In this document: piece by piece, positions 32,857 to 43,500 of the stretch
Layout: each line of letters starts with the position of its first letter
Numbering within the stretch: position 1 is the stretch's first letter
NCBI GenBank assembly: GCA_031296115.1
Contig: JARLGI010000023.1
Coordinates: 62,001 to 126,000 of the forward strand
Direction: 5' to 3'
Source of the DNA: Acidobacteriota bacterium
GTDB taxonomy: Bacteria > Acidobacteriota > Terriglobia > Terriglobales > Acidobacteriaceae
Length of the DNA stretch: 64,000 nt
The notes under the pieces: model-generated
What the model was told of the DNA's origin: nothing
Seen by the model: only the letters and a program-made list of their open reading frames with translations
Database searches by the model: none
Program-made: the position numbers and the translations under genes

Positions 32857-35800
32857 ATGAAGAAACTGGTTCTGCTGTCGCTCTTTATCTTGATCTTGGC
32901 AACCACGCTAGTGGCGCAAGAGTCGACCGCGAGTATTAACGGGACGATTGCCGACACTACCGGAGCAGTAGTTTCCAAAGCCAAAATTACGGTCACCCAG
33001 CCGGCCACCGGCTTCTCGCGCGAAACCGTTTCCGGGTCCGCCGGCGATTACAGCGTTCCGCTACTGCCTCCTGGCACCTACGAAATGAAGGTGCAGGCCG
33101 CTGGGTTTGCCACGGTGGAGCAGAAGAACATTAGTCTCCAAGTAGGCCGGGTGGTGACCCTAAACCAGACTCTCAAGCCGGGCGGCGCCAACCAGGTGAT
33201 CGAAGTCACGGCGGCGCCCCCGATGATCGAGACCACGGTCTCCAATGTCGTCGGCTCGGTTTCGCCGACCGAGGTTTCCAACCTCCCGATCCAGGACCGC
33301 AATTTTTCCGGACTGGAAACCCTGATACCGGGTGTGCGTCAAGCCGAGGGATTTGACCCCACAAAATCGCGCGTGGGCAATATCAGCGTTAACGGCGGCG
33401 ACGGCCGTCAGGTTGACACCAGTGTGGATGGGGGCGACAACAAGGACCTGGTCGTCGGTGGATTAGTGCAGAACTTCACCATGGAAGGCATCCAGGAGTT
33501 CAACGTTTCCACCAACCGCTACACCGCTGAAGCCGGCCACTCGGTGGCGGCTGTGGTGAACGTTGTCACCAAGTCGGGCACCAATACGATCCACGGTTCT
33601 TTGTTTGGCTTGTTTCAGAATAGCGGATTGAACAAAAACAATTACTTTACCCTGCAGGGATGTGCCAATCAGGGTATTTCCTCTGGTAACTGCCCCAAAC
33701 CCCTGGTCCACCAGTATCACTACGGCGGCTCGATTGGCGGCCCTATTGTCAAAGACAAACTCTTCTATTTCGGCGCTTTCGAGCAGAAGCGCGAACCCGG
33801 CAGCATCGTGGTGAATCCCCCCGCATTCAGCGATTTGACGACGTTTGCTGGTCTGACGCAGGGCTATGCGGGGGGGCCGTACGCGTATCCGGTAAATACT
33901 CTGCCGGCGCCCTATGTTGACACCCTGGTGACGGTCAAAATGGACTGGACGATTAACCAAAAGAATAACTTTTTCGTCCGCTTTGGCGGCCAGTGGTGGA
34001 ACTCGCCCAACGACCAGTTGGGTTCTATCTTCAGCACCGATGGTACCCAGTCAAACAATGACGTCAACAACTTCTACGACCTGGCCATCCAGTTGAATAC
34101 GACGGTATCGCCTACCATGGTGAACTCCTATACCGCCCATTTCCAAGATTTTGTGAACAAGATACCCCCGGCGCCAATCCACACCTTTACCTACCCGGTG
34201 GCGGGTGGCGGAACGCTCACCAATCCCAACATTCTCTTCGCCGACGGCACCAACGTCGGCATTAACGCCAATGTTCCGCAGGAAACCTTGATCCGCAAGT
34301 ACCAATTCAGCGATAACTTCACCTGGAGCCACGGCAAGCAAAACTACAAGTTTGGCGCCAACTGGATTTACTTCTCCAAGATGGGAGGCTACTTCTACTC
34401 GCAGTATGGCTACACGCTGACCTTCTGGGACAATCCGGCTTGCATGGCTGCCGGTGACTGCACGGTTGGGGGTAGTGGCGGACTGTATCCTCAGGGTATC
34501 CAAACGCCCGGGGCGCTCCAGGATATCCTGCTGAACGGCGGCAGCGGTTCTACCGCGCAGCCACCCTGGAGCTCTCTTGGGCTGTATTTTCAGGACGATT
34601 GGAAAGTCTCACCAAGGCTGACCCTGAATTTGGGCTTGCGGTGGGACGCCAACATCGACTTCCTGCAACCCCAACTGGGCAACAGCTTGACTGACAGCAA
34701 CAAGGGGATTTGGGACCTGCGGCAGGTCATGGAAAATCCCAACTTCCCTGTGAACAATGCGGGCGCTCAGACCATCAGCTATCTGGCGGGCAATACTGGC
34801 AATCTGACGCGCACTACTTCCGACTGGAAGGAATTCCAGCCGCGCATTGGATTCGCCTGGGACATCACCGGGTCAGGCAAACATTTGCTTCGCGGCGGTT
34901 ATGGCATCGCACGTGATCAAATCTTCCAGAACATCACGCTATGGTCTATCCAACAATCACAGCCCACCATCTACCAGGCGGTTTTCGAGCAGACTGGCGC
35001 CAACCCGCCAAACGTGCCCGGTTCGCCATGCACCAATGTGGGCACGGGCCCGGTGGACATCTGCAAGTTCCGGTTTGGTGTGGACCCGCTGCCAACCCCG
35101 CCACCCCCGACCACCGACCTCGCCTTTGGAGCGACCCCGCGTATTACGAGTCCCACCATCACCGATCCGTGGTCGCAGCAATTCGGTATAGGGTACGCGT
35201 GGCAAATTAATAACGATTATGCTTTTTCTGCCGACTACGTTCACATTCTGGGCACACATGAAGAGCGCGTGATCAACCAGAACCCAACTATCAAAACCAC
35301 CTGCGACCCCGCCTACGGTGGTGACCTTAGCAATCCCGTCTGCGTGAACGGTACCGGCACCCGTCTCATGGATTACGCTTTTGAGCAGACCGGTGTGGGC
35401 GCGGGCCGCTTCAACAAGATCTACGATTATTCCACCAACAACCGGTCGTTCTATGACGGCATTAACCTGCAACTGCGCAAGCGCATGAGCAAGCACTTCA
35501 TGTTCCAGGTCAGTGACGTGATTTCCTGGTCGCGGTCGTGGGGTGGGTTCCCCGTGGCCTCTTACGGCGGCAGCGGCTTGGCCATAACCCCGGACCAGCA
35601 GTTCGCATCGAACGAGTTCAACTACACCAACTACGACGAGCGTAACCGGTTCGTCGCTAGCGGCTTGTTCCAGTTGCCGGCCGGGTTCCAACTGTCGCCG
35701 ATCTTCACAGCAGCCTCAGCCCGTCCGTACAGTTTCCTGGCGGGCACCGACGTTGACGGCGATGGACGCGTCGTTATCGACCGAGTCTGTGTCGGCAGCA

Positions 35801-36147
35801 CCCTGGCAGCGCCTATCACCACTCCTGGGTGCACCATGATCAAACCCAACACCCTCAGGGGCATACCGCTGGTCCAGATGAATCTGCGTGTGGACAAGTC
35901 GTTCAAGCTTGGCGAACGCGCGCAGCTCCTCCTTTACTGGGAGTTCTACAACCTGTTCAACCGGTCGAACTTCTGCAACAGCTATGAACAGAGCGTCGCG
36001 GCCGGCCTACCGCCGAATGGCACGTTCAACACCCCGCAGTCGTTCTGCAACGGACCGAGCAATGCCGCTTTTGGCGGTATCTCTGGCTACTCGCCGGCTG
36101 CGACAGCTTCGTTGACCAGCCAGTTCGGCTTCCGTATCAACTTCTAA
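32857..36147 (+). CDS. Oar-like TonB-dependent receptor
   Basis: 1,096 residues. Signal peptide (KKLVLLSLFILILATTLVAQ). Residues ~24-105 form a carboxypeptidase-regulatory-like (CarboxypepD_reg) domain (INGTIADTTGAVVSKAKITV). A plug follows (~120-230; ETTVSNVVGSVSPTEVSNLP, GGDNKDLVVGG), then the beta-barrel to the terminal FGFRINF, whose last Phe suits the outer-membrane assembly machinery. SusC-like start features are lacking; this is the large Oar type expanded in Acidobacteria, for uptake of large or glycan-like ligands by inference. No SusD or other partner gene is adjacent. A perfect terminator follows. Confidence 0.93.
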   Translation: MKKLVLLSLFILILATTLVAQESTASINGTIADTTGAVVSKAKITVTQPATGFSRETVSGSAGDYSVPLLPPGTYEMKVQAAGFATVEQKNISLQVGRVVTLNQTLKPGGANQVIEVTAAPPMIETTVSNVVGSVSPTEVSNLPIQDRNFSGLETLIPGVRQAEGFDPTKSRVGNISVNGGDGRQVDTSVDGGDNKDLVVGGLVQNFTMEGIQEFNVSTNRYTAEAGHSVAAVVNVVTKSGTNTIHGSLFGLFQNSGLNKNNYFTLQGCANQGISSGNCPKPLVHQYHYGGSIGGPIVKDKLFYFGAFEQKREPGSIVVNPPAFSDLTTFAGLTQGYAGGPYAYPVNTLPAPYVDTLVTVKMDWTINQKNNFFVRFGGQWWNSPNDQLGSIFSTDGTQSNNDVNNFYDLAIQLNTTVSPTMVNSYTAHFQDFVNKIPPAPIHTFTYPVAGGGTLTNPNILFADGTNVGINANVPQETLIRKYQFSDNFTWSHGKQNYKFGANWIYFSKMGGYFYSQYGYTLTFWDNPACMAAGDCTVGGSGGLYPQGIQTPGALQDILLNGGSGSTAQPPWSSLGLYFQDDWKVSPRLTLNLGLRWDANIDFLQPQLGNSLTDSNKGIWDLRQVMENPNFPVNNAGAQTISYLAGNTGNLTRTTSDWKEFQPRIGFAWDITGSGKHLLRGGYGIARDQIFQNITLWSIQQSQPTIYQAVFEQTGANPPNVPGSPCTNVGTGPVDICKFRFGVDPLPTPPPPTTDLAFGATPRITSPTITDPWSQQFGIGYAWQINNDYAFSADYVHILGTHEERVINQNPTIKTTCDPAYGGDLSNPVCVNGTGTRLMDYAFEQTGVGAGRFNKIYDYSTNNRSFYDGINLQLRKRMSKHFMFQVSDVISWSRSWGGFPVASYGGSGLAITPDQQFASNEFNYTNYDERNRFVASGLFQLPAGFQLSPIFTAASARPYSFLAGTDVDGDGRVVIDRVCVGSTLAAPITTPGCTMIKPNTLRGIPLVQMNLRVDKSFKLGERAQLLLYWEFYNLFNRSNFCNSYEQSVAAGLPPNGTFNTPQSFCNGPSNAAFGGISGYSPAATASLTSQFGFRINF

Positions 36148-36177
36148 CCTTTCGCCACTTCGTCATGGCGTTCCGCA

Positions 36178-36203
36178 GGGCACTCGCAAGAGTGCCCTTT
36201 TTT
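36178..36203 (+). terminator. Rho-independent terminator of the TonB-receptor gene
   Basis: GGGCACTC-GCAA-GAGTGCCC then TTTTTT: an 8-bp perfect stem with a tetraloop and a six-T run, 30 bp after the receptor stop. Confidence 0.95.
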
Positions 36204-36328
36204 CAGGCCCGCACGAACTTCCTTTTATTAAAGAATGGGGTAAAGCTCCGATTCTCTCTGGAGGGTCGTTACGTTGTGTTTTGCAGGCGGGCGAACTACC
36301 CTATTTTCGACTGCCGAGGAGTGGACCT

Positions 36329-36817
36329 ATGCTGCATCGCGCTCAATGGTTGCTGTTGTCGGCCCTGCTCTTCATGATTTCCGCGCCCCTCGCCCTGTAC
36401 GCTTCCAGCAAGGGCGACCGGGTTCAAATTGGCAAGAGCATCATCATCGAAGAGAACGAGCAGGTGGGCGACGTGGTCTGCATCGGCTGCTCAATCCGGA
36501 TGTCGGGATCCTGCGGAGATGTGGTTGCCATCGGCGGCAGCATTATCGTGGATGGGACTGTAAAGGGCGATGCCGTCGCCGTTGGTGGGGAGGTACGACT
36601 CCGAGAGAACGCCTCGATTGCCGGCGATGTAGTTACCGTCGGGGGCGGGCTGAATCGCTCTCCTGGGGCCACGGTAAGAGGCGACGTCAAGTCGCAGCCA
36701 GCCGCCCCAATCCTGCTGGCAATGGTGCTGGTTCCTCTGATTCCGGTTATCCTAGTCGTCGCCCTTATCGTTTGGTTGCTGAGGCGCAACCGTCCGCCGG
36801 AAGTCAGACCGGTCTGA
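36329..36817 (+). CDS. Bactofilin-like beta-helix membrane protein
   Basis: 162 residues from ATG 36329 (CCGAGGAG upstream). N-terminal signal/anchor (WLLLSALLFMISAPLALYAS), then a polymer-forming repeat pattern: GDVVCIGCSIRMSGSCGDVV, AIGGSIIVDGTVKGDAVAVG, GEVRLRENASIAGDVVTVGG. The G-D-V/A-V-x-I/V-G-G-x-I/V-x-V-x-G units are typical of bactofilin-like beta-solenoids. A C-terminal helix (ILLAMVLVPLIPVILVVALI) ends in a basic tail. Unlike cytoskeletal bactofilins, the repeat is predicted outside the cytoplasm. Role unknown; ~135 bp before the sensor kinase gene. Confidence 0.65.
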   Translation: MLHRAQWLLLSALLFMISAPLALYASSKGDRVQIGKSIIIEENEQVGDVVCIGCSIRMSGSCGDVVAIGGSIIVDGTVKGDAVAVGGEVRLRENASIAGDVVTVGGGLNRSPGATVRGDVKSQPAAPILLAMVLVPLIPVILVVALIVWLLRRNRPPEVRPV

Positions 36818-36951
36818 GCTGCCTTCGCCAAACGCGCCCCTTCGTCAGTGCGCCTCTTCGACGGAAGTTATAATAGAGCTTGGGATTTCAGCCGTGTCTC
36901 GACCTGCTTGATCGGGCGCCGCTAAAAACCCGGTGCACTCTTGGGCCACGG

Positions 36952-39196
36952 ATGCCTTTGTCCACGCCCCCAACTCGCCCGCAACCCAAGCGAAATCGCA
37001 CCCCAGCAATCGTTGCGCTTTCCGTCTGCATTTTCTTTCTGTTCGCGGTCATCTTCGCCCAAGCCACTTTTAACCTGACGTTTCTGCAACCGGACACCAG
37101 CGAAGAAACGCTGATTTTTGCCGCGGTTTCGGCACTGATCTTCCTCCTTTTCGTGGCTTTGACCTTCGTGCTGCTGCGAACGTTACTGCGCCTTTACGCC
37201 GAGCGGAAGACCGGGGTGCTCGGCTCCAAGTTTCGCAGCCGAATGGTTTTGGGAGCTTTGCTGTTGTCGCTTGGACCGGTCATCTTCTTGTTCCTTTTCT
37301 CGTATGGGCTGATGAACCGGTCCATCGAGAAGTGGTTCTCGCGGCCAGCGGAAGACGTGCAGTACCGTACCAACACCGTCGTCTCGCTGCTGACGGAGTA
37401 TGCCTCTACCAACGCTCACGATGAGGCGGTGCGCATCGCGGCTTCGCCGGAGGCGCAGAAGGCCTCTCATACCGGCAACTTCAGCGGTATGATGGACGAG
37501 TTTCGGCACAGTGAGGTCACCCTCCAGGGAGGGTTCGCTTTCGCCATCGTCGCCGACCGGGCCGAGGCCAGCTTTCATGCCCCTGAGGCCTGGCCGCTGC
37601 TTAAATCCAAACTGGCTGTGAAGACGGACCTGAACCAGCCAGTGGCGTTGGAAATCCTAGGCCAGACGTATGTGGTGGGGCAAGCTCCGATCGGCAATAC
37701 CGTAACAATCCTGGTCGCCATGCCGTTGCCGGCGAACTATTCGGCCGTGCTTGGCGACCTGGAAGCCAGCCAGCGGCAGTACCAAGACCTTCGCGTGCAA
37801 AGACGCCGCCTCCGCCGCACTTACATGGGATTCCTGCTGCTGCTGACGGTCGCCGTGCTGTTCGCCTCAACCTGGCTGGCGCTTTACCTTTCCAAGATGG
37901 TGACCCGACCGCTGGTGGCGCTGGCGGAGGCAACTCACGAGATTTCGCGCGGCCGGCTCGATTACCGCGTCGATATACAAGCGGGCAGCGAGATCGGTCA
38001 ACTGGTGGAATCTTTCAACCGCATGGCCGGCGACTTAGAAGCCAGCCGCGCCGGTATTGAGGCCTCTCGTCACGACCTGGCCGACGTGAACGTGCAACTG
38101 GAACAGCGTACCCGGCACATAGAGACCATTCTGGAGAGTGTTCCCTCGGGCGTGCTGTCGCTCGACGCCTCTCGCCGGGTCATTCATTCCAACCGGGCCG
38201 CGCGCCGCCTGCTGCGTTTGGGCGATGGGTCGTCGGACACGAACCAGACTCTGTCCGACCTGTTCCCGCCCGAGGTGGTCGCCGATCTGGAGCATCTGCT
38301 GCGCAAGGCGGAGCGTATGGGGACCACGGCCAGCCAGATGGAAATCGTGACCGCGCGAGCCAATCTGAACGTCGCCGTGACCATCGCTTCGCTTGACCCG
38401 CCGTCGCGTTCGGCGCTCAATGGCGAGCAGCGAATGGGATATGTCATCGTCCTCGAGGACCTGACCGACCTGTTGCGGGCGCAGAAGCAGACGGCGTGGC
38501 GTGAGGTGGCTCGCCGTATCGCGCACGAGATCAAGAATCCGCTCACTCCCATCGCCTTGTCCGCGGAGCGAATTCGCCGCCATTTGGAGCGGGGCACTCC
38601 ACCGGACGCCGCCTCTTGGAATGTGATCCGGCACTGCGCTCAGACCATCGGCTCGTCGGTGGAAACGGTCCGCGCCCTGGTCGACGAATTCTCGGCCCTG
38701 GCGCGCTTCCCGGCTTCCCAGCCGCAGCCCTCGGACATCAACAGCATTGTTGACCAGGCGCTGCTCATGTTTGACGGCCGGCTCGAGGGCATCCGCGTAC
38801 AGAGCTTCCTCGCGCCGGACCTGCCCCGTGTGCAGGCCGACCCTGACGCCATGAAGCGCGCTCTGGTCAACCTGGTGGACAACGCCGCCGAGGCCTTACA
38901 CGACTCGATGCTGAAGGAGATCCATATCTCCACCGCGCTGCTGGGTGAGCGTGACACCGTCGAAATCGTGGTCTCTGACTCCGGCCACGGCGTGACGCCC
39001 GACGTGAAGGAAAAGCTTTTCCTGCCCTATTTTTCCACCAAGCGGCGCGGAACCGGCCTGGGACTTGCCATCGTGAGCCGCATCGTGGAAGACCATCATG
39101 GATCGATTCGCGTGGAGGAAAATGCGCCTGTCGGCACCCGGTTTATCGTAGAGTTGCCTGTGACCCAGGAAGTGGCGGAAACGACTGTCCCGGAAA

Positions 39197-39222
<26 letters not shown>
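36952..39222 (+). CDS. NtrY-like sensor histidine kinase
   Basis: 756 residues from ATG 36952. Three N-terminal helices (IVALSVCIFFLFAVIFAQAT; FAAVSALIFLLFVALTFVLL; ALLLSLGPVIFLFLFSYGLM), a ~160-residue periplasmic domain, a fourth helix (~290), HAMP (KMVTRPLVALAEATHEISRG), PAS (~385-470), HisKA with phospho-acceptor in RIAHEIKNPLTPIALSAERI, and HATPase with LVNLVDNAAEAL, SDSGHGVTPDVKEKLF, STKRRGTGLGLAIV. This order is that of NtrY. The gene overlaps the response-regulator gene by 26 bp, so the two are translated together. The signal is unknown; NtrYX systems sense nitrogen or envelope/redox conditions. Confidence 0.92.
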
Positions 39223-40549
<1,327 letters not shown>

Positions 40550-40600
40550 GCCCCAGCCTGCCGTGAGCGGGCGCCCCGGCTTATATCAAGACCCAACCCT

Positions 40601-40626
40601 GCCAGAGCCAAAGCTCCGGCTTTTTT
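40601..40626 (+). terminator. Rho-independent terminator after the NtrYX-like pair
   Basis: GCCAGAGC-CAAA-GCTCCGGC followed by TTTTTT: an 8-bp stem with one A-C mismatch and a strong T run, ~50 bp after the regulator stop codon. Confidence 0.85.
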
Positions 40627-40730
40627 GTGCCATTGCGGTGTGCAGCAGGTCACAGACAAGCGTCTCCCGCCCGCAGGATCATAAGGTCGAGCGCAAGTTC
40701 GGACTTGCCGCGTTCAGCAGAGGTTTGACC

Positions 40731-41630
40731 ATGTTGACAGGTATCCATGTTCTTCTCACCTATAAGTGCACCTTCGAATGCGATCACTGCTTTCTCCACT
40801 GCGGGTCGCACCGCGAGGGCACATTTACGCTCCGGAAGTTGCGCGACTTATTGGACGAGGTCGAGAAGATACCAACCGTGGACACCGTTTACTTCGAGGG
40901 CGGCGAGCCGTTCCTGTTTTATCCCATTCTGCTCGAGGGCCTGCGATGGGTACGCGATGCGGGATGGCACGCGGGCACTGTGACCAATGGGTATTGGGCG
41001 ACCTCGATGGAAGATGCCGAGCAGTGGCTCCAGCCCGTGGCCAAAATCGGTATCGCCGATTTCAGCGTGAGCGATGACCAGTTTCACAGCACAAAAGACG
41101 CCGACAGTCCCGGCTCCATCGCGTCCGGTGCTGCCCTGAAGATGGGTTTGCCGTGCGACAGGATTTGCATCGCAGCACCGACCGTCGCTGCGCCCTCCGA
41201 TTCAGCCGTCGAAAAGGGTCAGCCAGTTACCGGAGGAGGTGTCAAGTTCCGCGGCCGCGCAGCGGAGAAGCTCACCAGCGGGCTGCCCGTGCGCCCATGG
41301 CAGGAACTAACAACCTGTCCCTACGAAAAACTTGCCGACCCGGAGCGCGTGCATGTAGACGCTTACGGCAATGTGCATCTGTGTCAGGGAATCAGCATCG
41401 GGAACATGTGGAGCACGCCGCTCAGCAAGCTCCTGCATGACTACCAGGCCGAAAAGCACCCAGTCGCTGGCCCGCTGCTGCAAGGCGGTCCCGCACAATT
41501 GGCCAGGCAGTACGGCATCGGGCCGGCGGAGGGCTACGTGGACGAATGTCATCTGTGTTATATGCTGAGAAAGTCTCTGCTGCCGGTTTTCCCGCAATAT
41601 CTGGCCCCGGCACAGGTGTACGGAATGTAG
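40731..41630 (+). CDS. Radical SAM protein with SPASM-like cysteine tail
   Basis: 299 residues from ATG 40731 (AGAGG upstream). Cys13, Cys17 and Cys20 (LLTYKCTFECDHCFLHCG) form the CxxxCxxC cluster that binds SAM. GGEP is in TVYFEGGEPFLFYP. The C-terminal part has extra cysteines (TTCPYEK, VHLCQGISIG, DECHLCYML) like auxiliary-cluster regions in SPASM/twitch proteins. Substrate is not evident: no peptide-like short gene was seen beside it, and the next gene encodes a TPR protein. RiPP maturase, sugar or cofactor enzyme are all possible. Confidence 0.75.
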   Translation: MLTGIHVLLTYKCTFECDHCFLHCGSHREGTFTLRKLRDLLDEVEKIPTVDTVYFEGGEPFLFYPILLEGLRWVRDAGWHAGTVTNGYWATSMEDAEQWLQPVAKIGIADFSVSDDQFHSTKDADSPGSIASGAALKMGLPCDRICIAAPTVAAPSDSAVEKGQPVTGGGVKFRGRAAEKLTSGLPVRPWQELTTCPYEKLADPERVHVDAYGNVHLCQGISIGNMWSTPLSKLLHDYQAEKHPVAGPLLQGGPAQLARQYGIGPAEGYVDECHLCYMLRKSLLPVFPQYLAPAQVYGM

Positions 41631-41688
41631 TCAGAATGTCTTTTTGCTGAGGTGCTGTCTGCACGATTGGGAAACAGGAGTGGTGAAC

Positions 41689-42528
41689 GTGCTGCGTGAG
41701 AGATGGCGCGGAATAATTGTTGCCAGTGTGCTGCTGGTGTTCGCCTTCACAGTCGCCGGTTCCGGCCGTGCTATTGCGCAGCAGCCGACCGCTGCCGAGG
41801 AAATGCACGCCGGGGTTCTGGCTTACAAGTTCTCGGACTATCCGGGCGCTACCGAGCATTTTCGCGCGGCACTCGAACTCAATCCCAATCTGCCGCAGGC
41901 GCGCCTCTTCCTGGCGACTGCCTTGGCTCAGCAGTACATCGCCGGGGACGACACGCCGTCGAACGTTGCCCTGGCCGAGCAGGCACTTGACGAGTTCAAG
42001 AAGGTGTTGAACGACGACCCTACCGAAGTCGAGCGCTACAAGTGCATCGTGCCGGTGGCTTCACTGAACTTCAACCTGAAACACTTCGGCCTGTCCCGTG
42101 AATATTACGGTCAGGCCATAGGACTGAAGCCCGACGACGCCCACAACTATTTCATGCTGGGATTGATGGATTGGATGGAAGCTTCCCGGGTGCGAACCAA
42201 AACGCGCTCGGAGATGAAGTTGGGCGAAAGCGAGATGCTCAGCGACCCAGCAGCCTGTGCCGCGCTGCGGGAGGCGAACCAGAAGGACGTGGAAGACGGA
42301 ATTCAGCGCATGCAGAAGGCGCTTGAGTTGCAGCCCGCCGACGGCGATGCCATGGCCTACCTGAACCTGTTGTACCGCGAACGAGCTGAGTACGAATGTG
42401 ACGACGCGGAAGTGCGCAAGGCCGACCTGAAGACCGCGGACGAGTGGGTGGACAAAGCTGTCGCGGTGAAGAAGGCTGTTACGGAAAAACCGGCGGCTGC
42501 GCCAGAGACCGTCCCGCCGCCCCAGTAA
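41689..42528 (+). CDS. Secreted TPR-like protein
   Basis: 279 residues from GTG 41689, placed 8 nt after GGAG; a GTG two codons earlier is possible. Signal peptide (IIVASVLLVFAFTVAGSGRA), then TPR-like helix pairs: MHAGVLAYKFSDYPGATEHF, LARLFLATALAQ-like segment near residue 75, YYGQAIGLKPDDAHNYFMLG, and QKALELQPADGDAMAYLNLL. The tail is Pro/Ala-rich. No enzymatic motif. It lies ~58 bp after the radical SAM gene; whether they work together is unknown. Confidence 0.8.
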   Translation: MLRERWRGIIVASVLLVFAFTVAGSGRAIAQQPTAAEEMHAGVLAYKFSDYPGATEHFRAALELNPNLPQARLFLATALAQQYIAGDDTPSNVALAEQALDEFKKVLNDDPTEVERYKCIVPVASLNFNLKHFGLSREYYGQAIGLKPDDAHNYFMLGLMDWMEASRVRTKTRSEMKLGESEMLSDPAACAALREANQKDVEDGIQRMQKALELQPADGDAMAYLNLLYRERAEYECDDAEVRKADLKTADEWVDKAVAVKKAVTEKPAAAPETVPPPQ

Positions 42529-42542
42529 CATCCAAGTGGAAA

Positions 42543-43499
42543 CTACGAATCCGTTTCCGGCTCATCGGCCGGCCCGGCGTGCGACATGCGCTCCAGTTGC
42601 GTGCGCCAGTCGGTCTCCTCGACAAACTGACGCGAATCCCGCCAGCCGGGCCGCACCTTCACGAACAACTCCAGAAAGACCTTGGTGTTGAGCAGCCGCT
42701 CGATTTGCAACCGCGCTGCTGTGCCCATTTTTTTCAGGTTGCTTCCGTGCTTGCCGATCAGGATCGCCTTCTGCCCCTCGCGTTCGCAGAAGATAGCCGC
42801 CGCAATGCGCGTTAGCTTTCCCCGCTCCTCGTATTGCTCGATCAGCACCGTCGTCGCGTAGGGCACTTCCTGCCCAGTCGCGAGCAACACCTGTTCGCGA
42901 ATGAGTTCGGCCACCAGGAAGCGCTCCGGCTGGTCGGTAACCTGGTCCTTGGGAAAATATCGCGGGCCTTCCGGCAGCGCCCTCACGACGGCATCGCGCA
43001 GCGTATCCAGCCCCTGGCCCTTCATGGCCGAGATGGGAAGTACCTCCGCGAAATCGTGCAGCTCCTTGTACTCGGCGATCAGCGGCAGGAGCCGCTGTTT
43101 GTCCAGCCTGTCAATTTTGTTCAGCAGCAGGAAGCACTTCTGGCCGGTCTTCTTCACGATGTCGAGGACGAACTTGTCGCCCGCACCGAATCTCTCGTTG
43201 GCGTCCACAATCAGCAGCAGCAGGTCGCAGCCTTCCACCGCATCGTACACTTCCTTCATCATGCGCCGGTTCAGCGAGTTGATGGGCTTGTGCACGCCGG
43301 GCGTGTCCATCAGGACAATCTGTCCGGAGGGCAACTTGCCCTTGTGCTCAACGTTGACGATTCCCCGGATGCGGTTGCGCGTGGTTTGCGGCTTGCGGGT
43401 CACGATGGCCAGCTTTTCGCCGACCAGCGCGTTCAACAATGTGGATTTTCCGGCGTTGGGACGGCCGATGATGGAGACGAATCCTGAGCGGAATGCCAT
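42543..43499 (-). CDS. era: GTPase Era
   Basis: 318 residues. G1 IIGRPNAGKSTLLNALVG, G3 VLMDTPGVHKP, G4 LLLNKIDRL, G5 PISAMKGQGL, and a C-terminal KH domain (ILIGKHGSNLKKMGTAAR). A ~25-residue C-terminal tail follows. Era binds the 3' end of 16S rRNA and helps 30S maturation. The start is 2 bp after the upstream CBS-protein stop, in a phoH-ybeY-corC-era operon; the order is conserved in many bacteria. Confidence 0.95.
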   Translation of the reverse strand: MAFRSGFVSIIGRPNAGKSTLLNALVGEKLAIVTRKPQTTRNRIRGIVNVEHKGKLPSGQIVLMDTPGVHKPINSLNRRMMKEVYDAVEGCDLLLLIVDANERFGAGDKFVLDIVKKTGQKCFLLLNKIDRLDKQRLLPLIAEYKELHDFAEVLPISAMKGQGLDTLRDAVVRALPEGPRYFPKDQVTDQPERFLVAELIREQVLLATGQEVPYATTVLIEQYEERGKLTRIAAAIFCEREGQKAILIGKHGSNLKKMGTAARLQIERLLNTKVFLELFVKVRPGWRDSRQFVEETDWRTQLERMSHAGPADEPETDS

Positions 43500-43500
43500 A

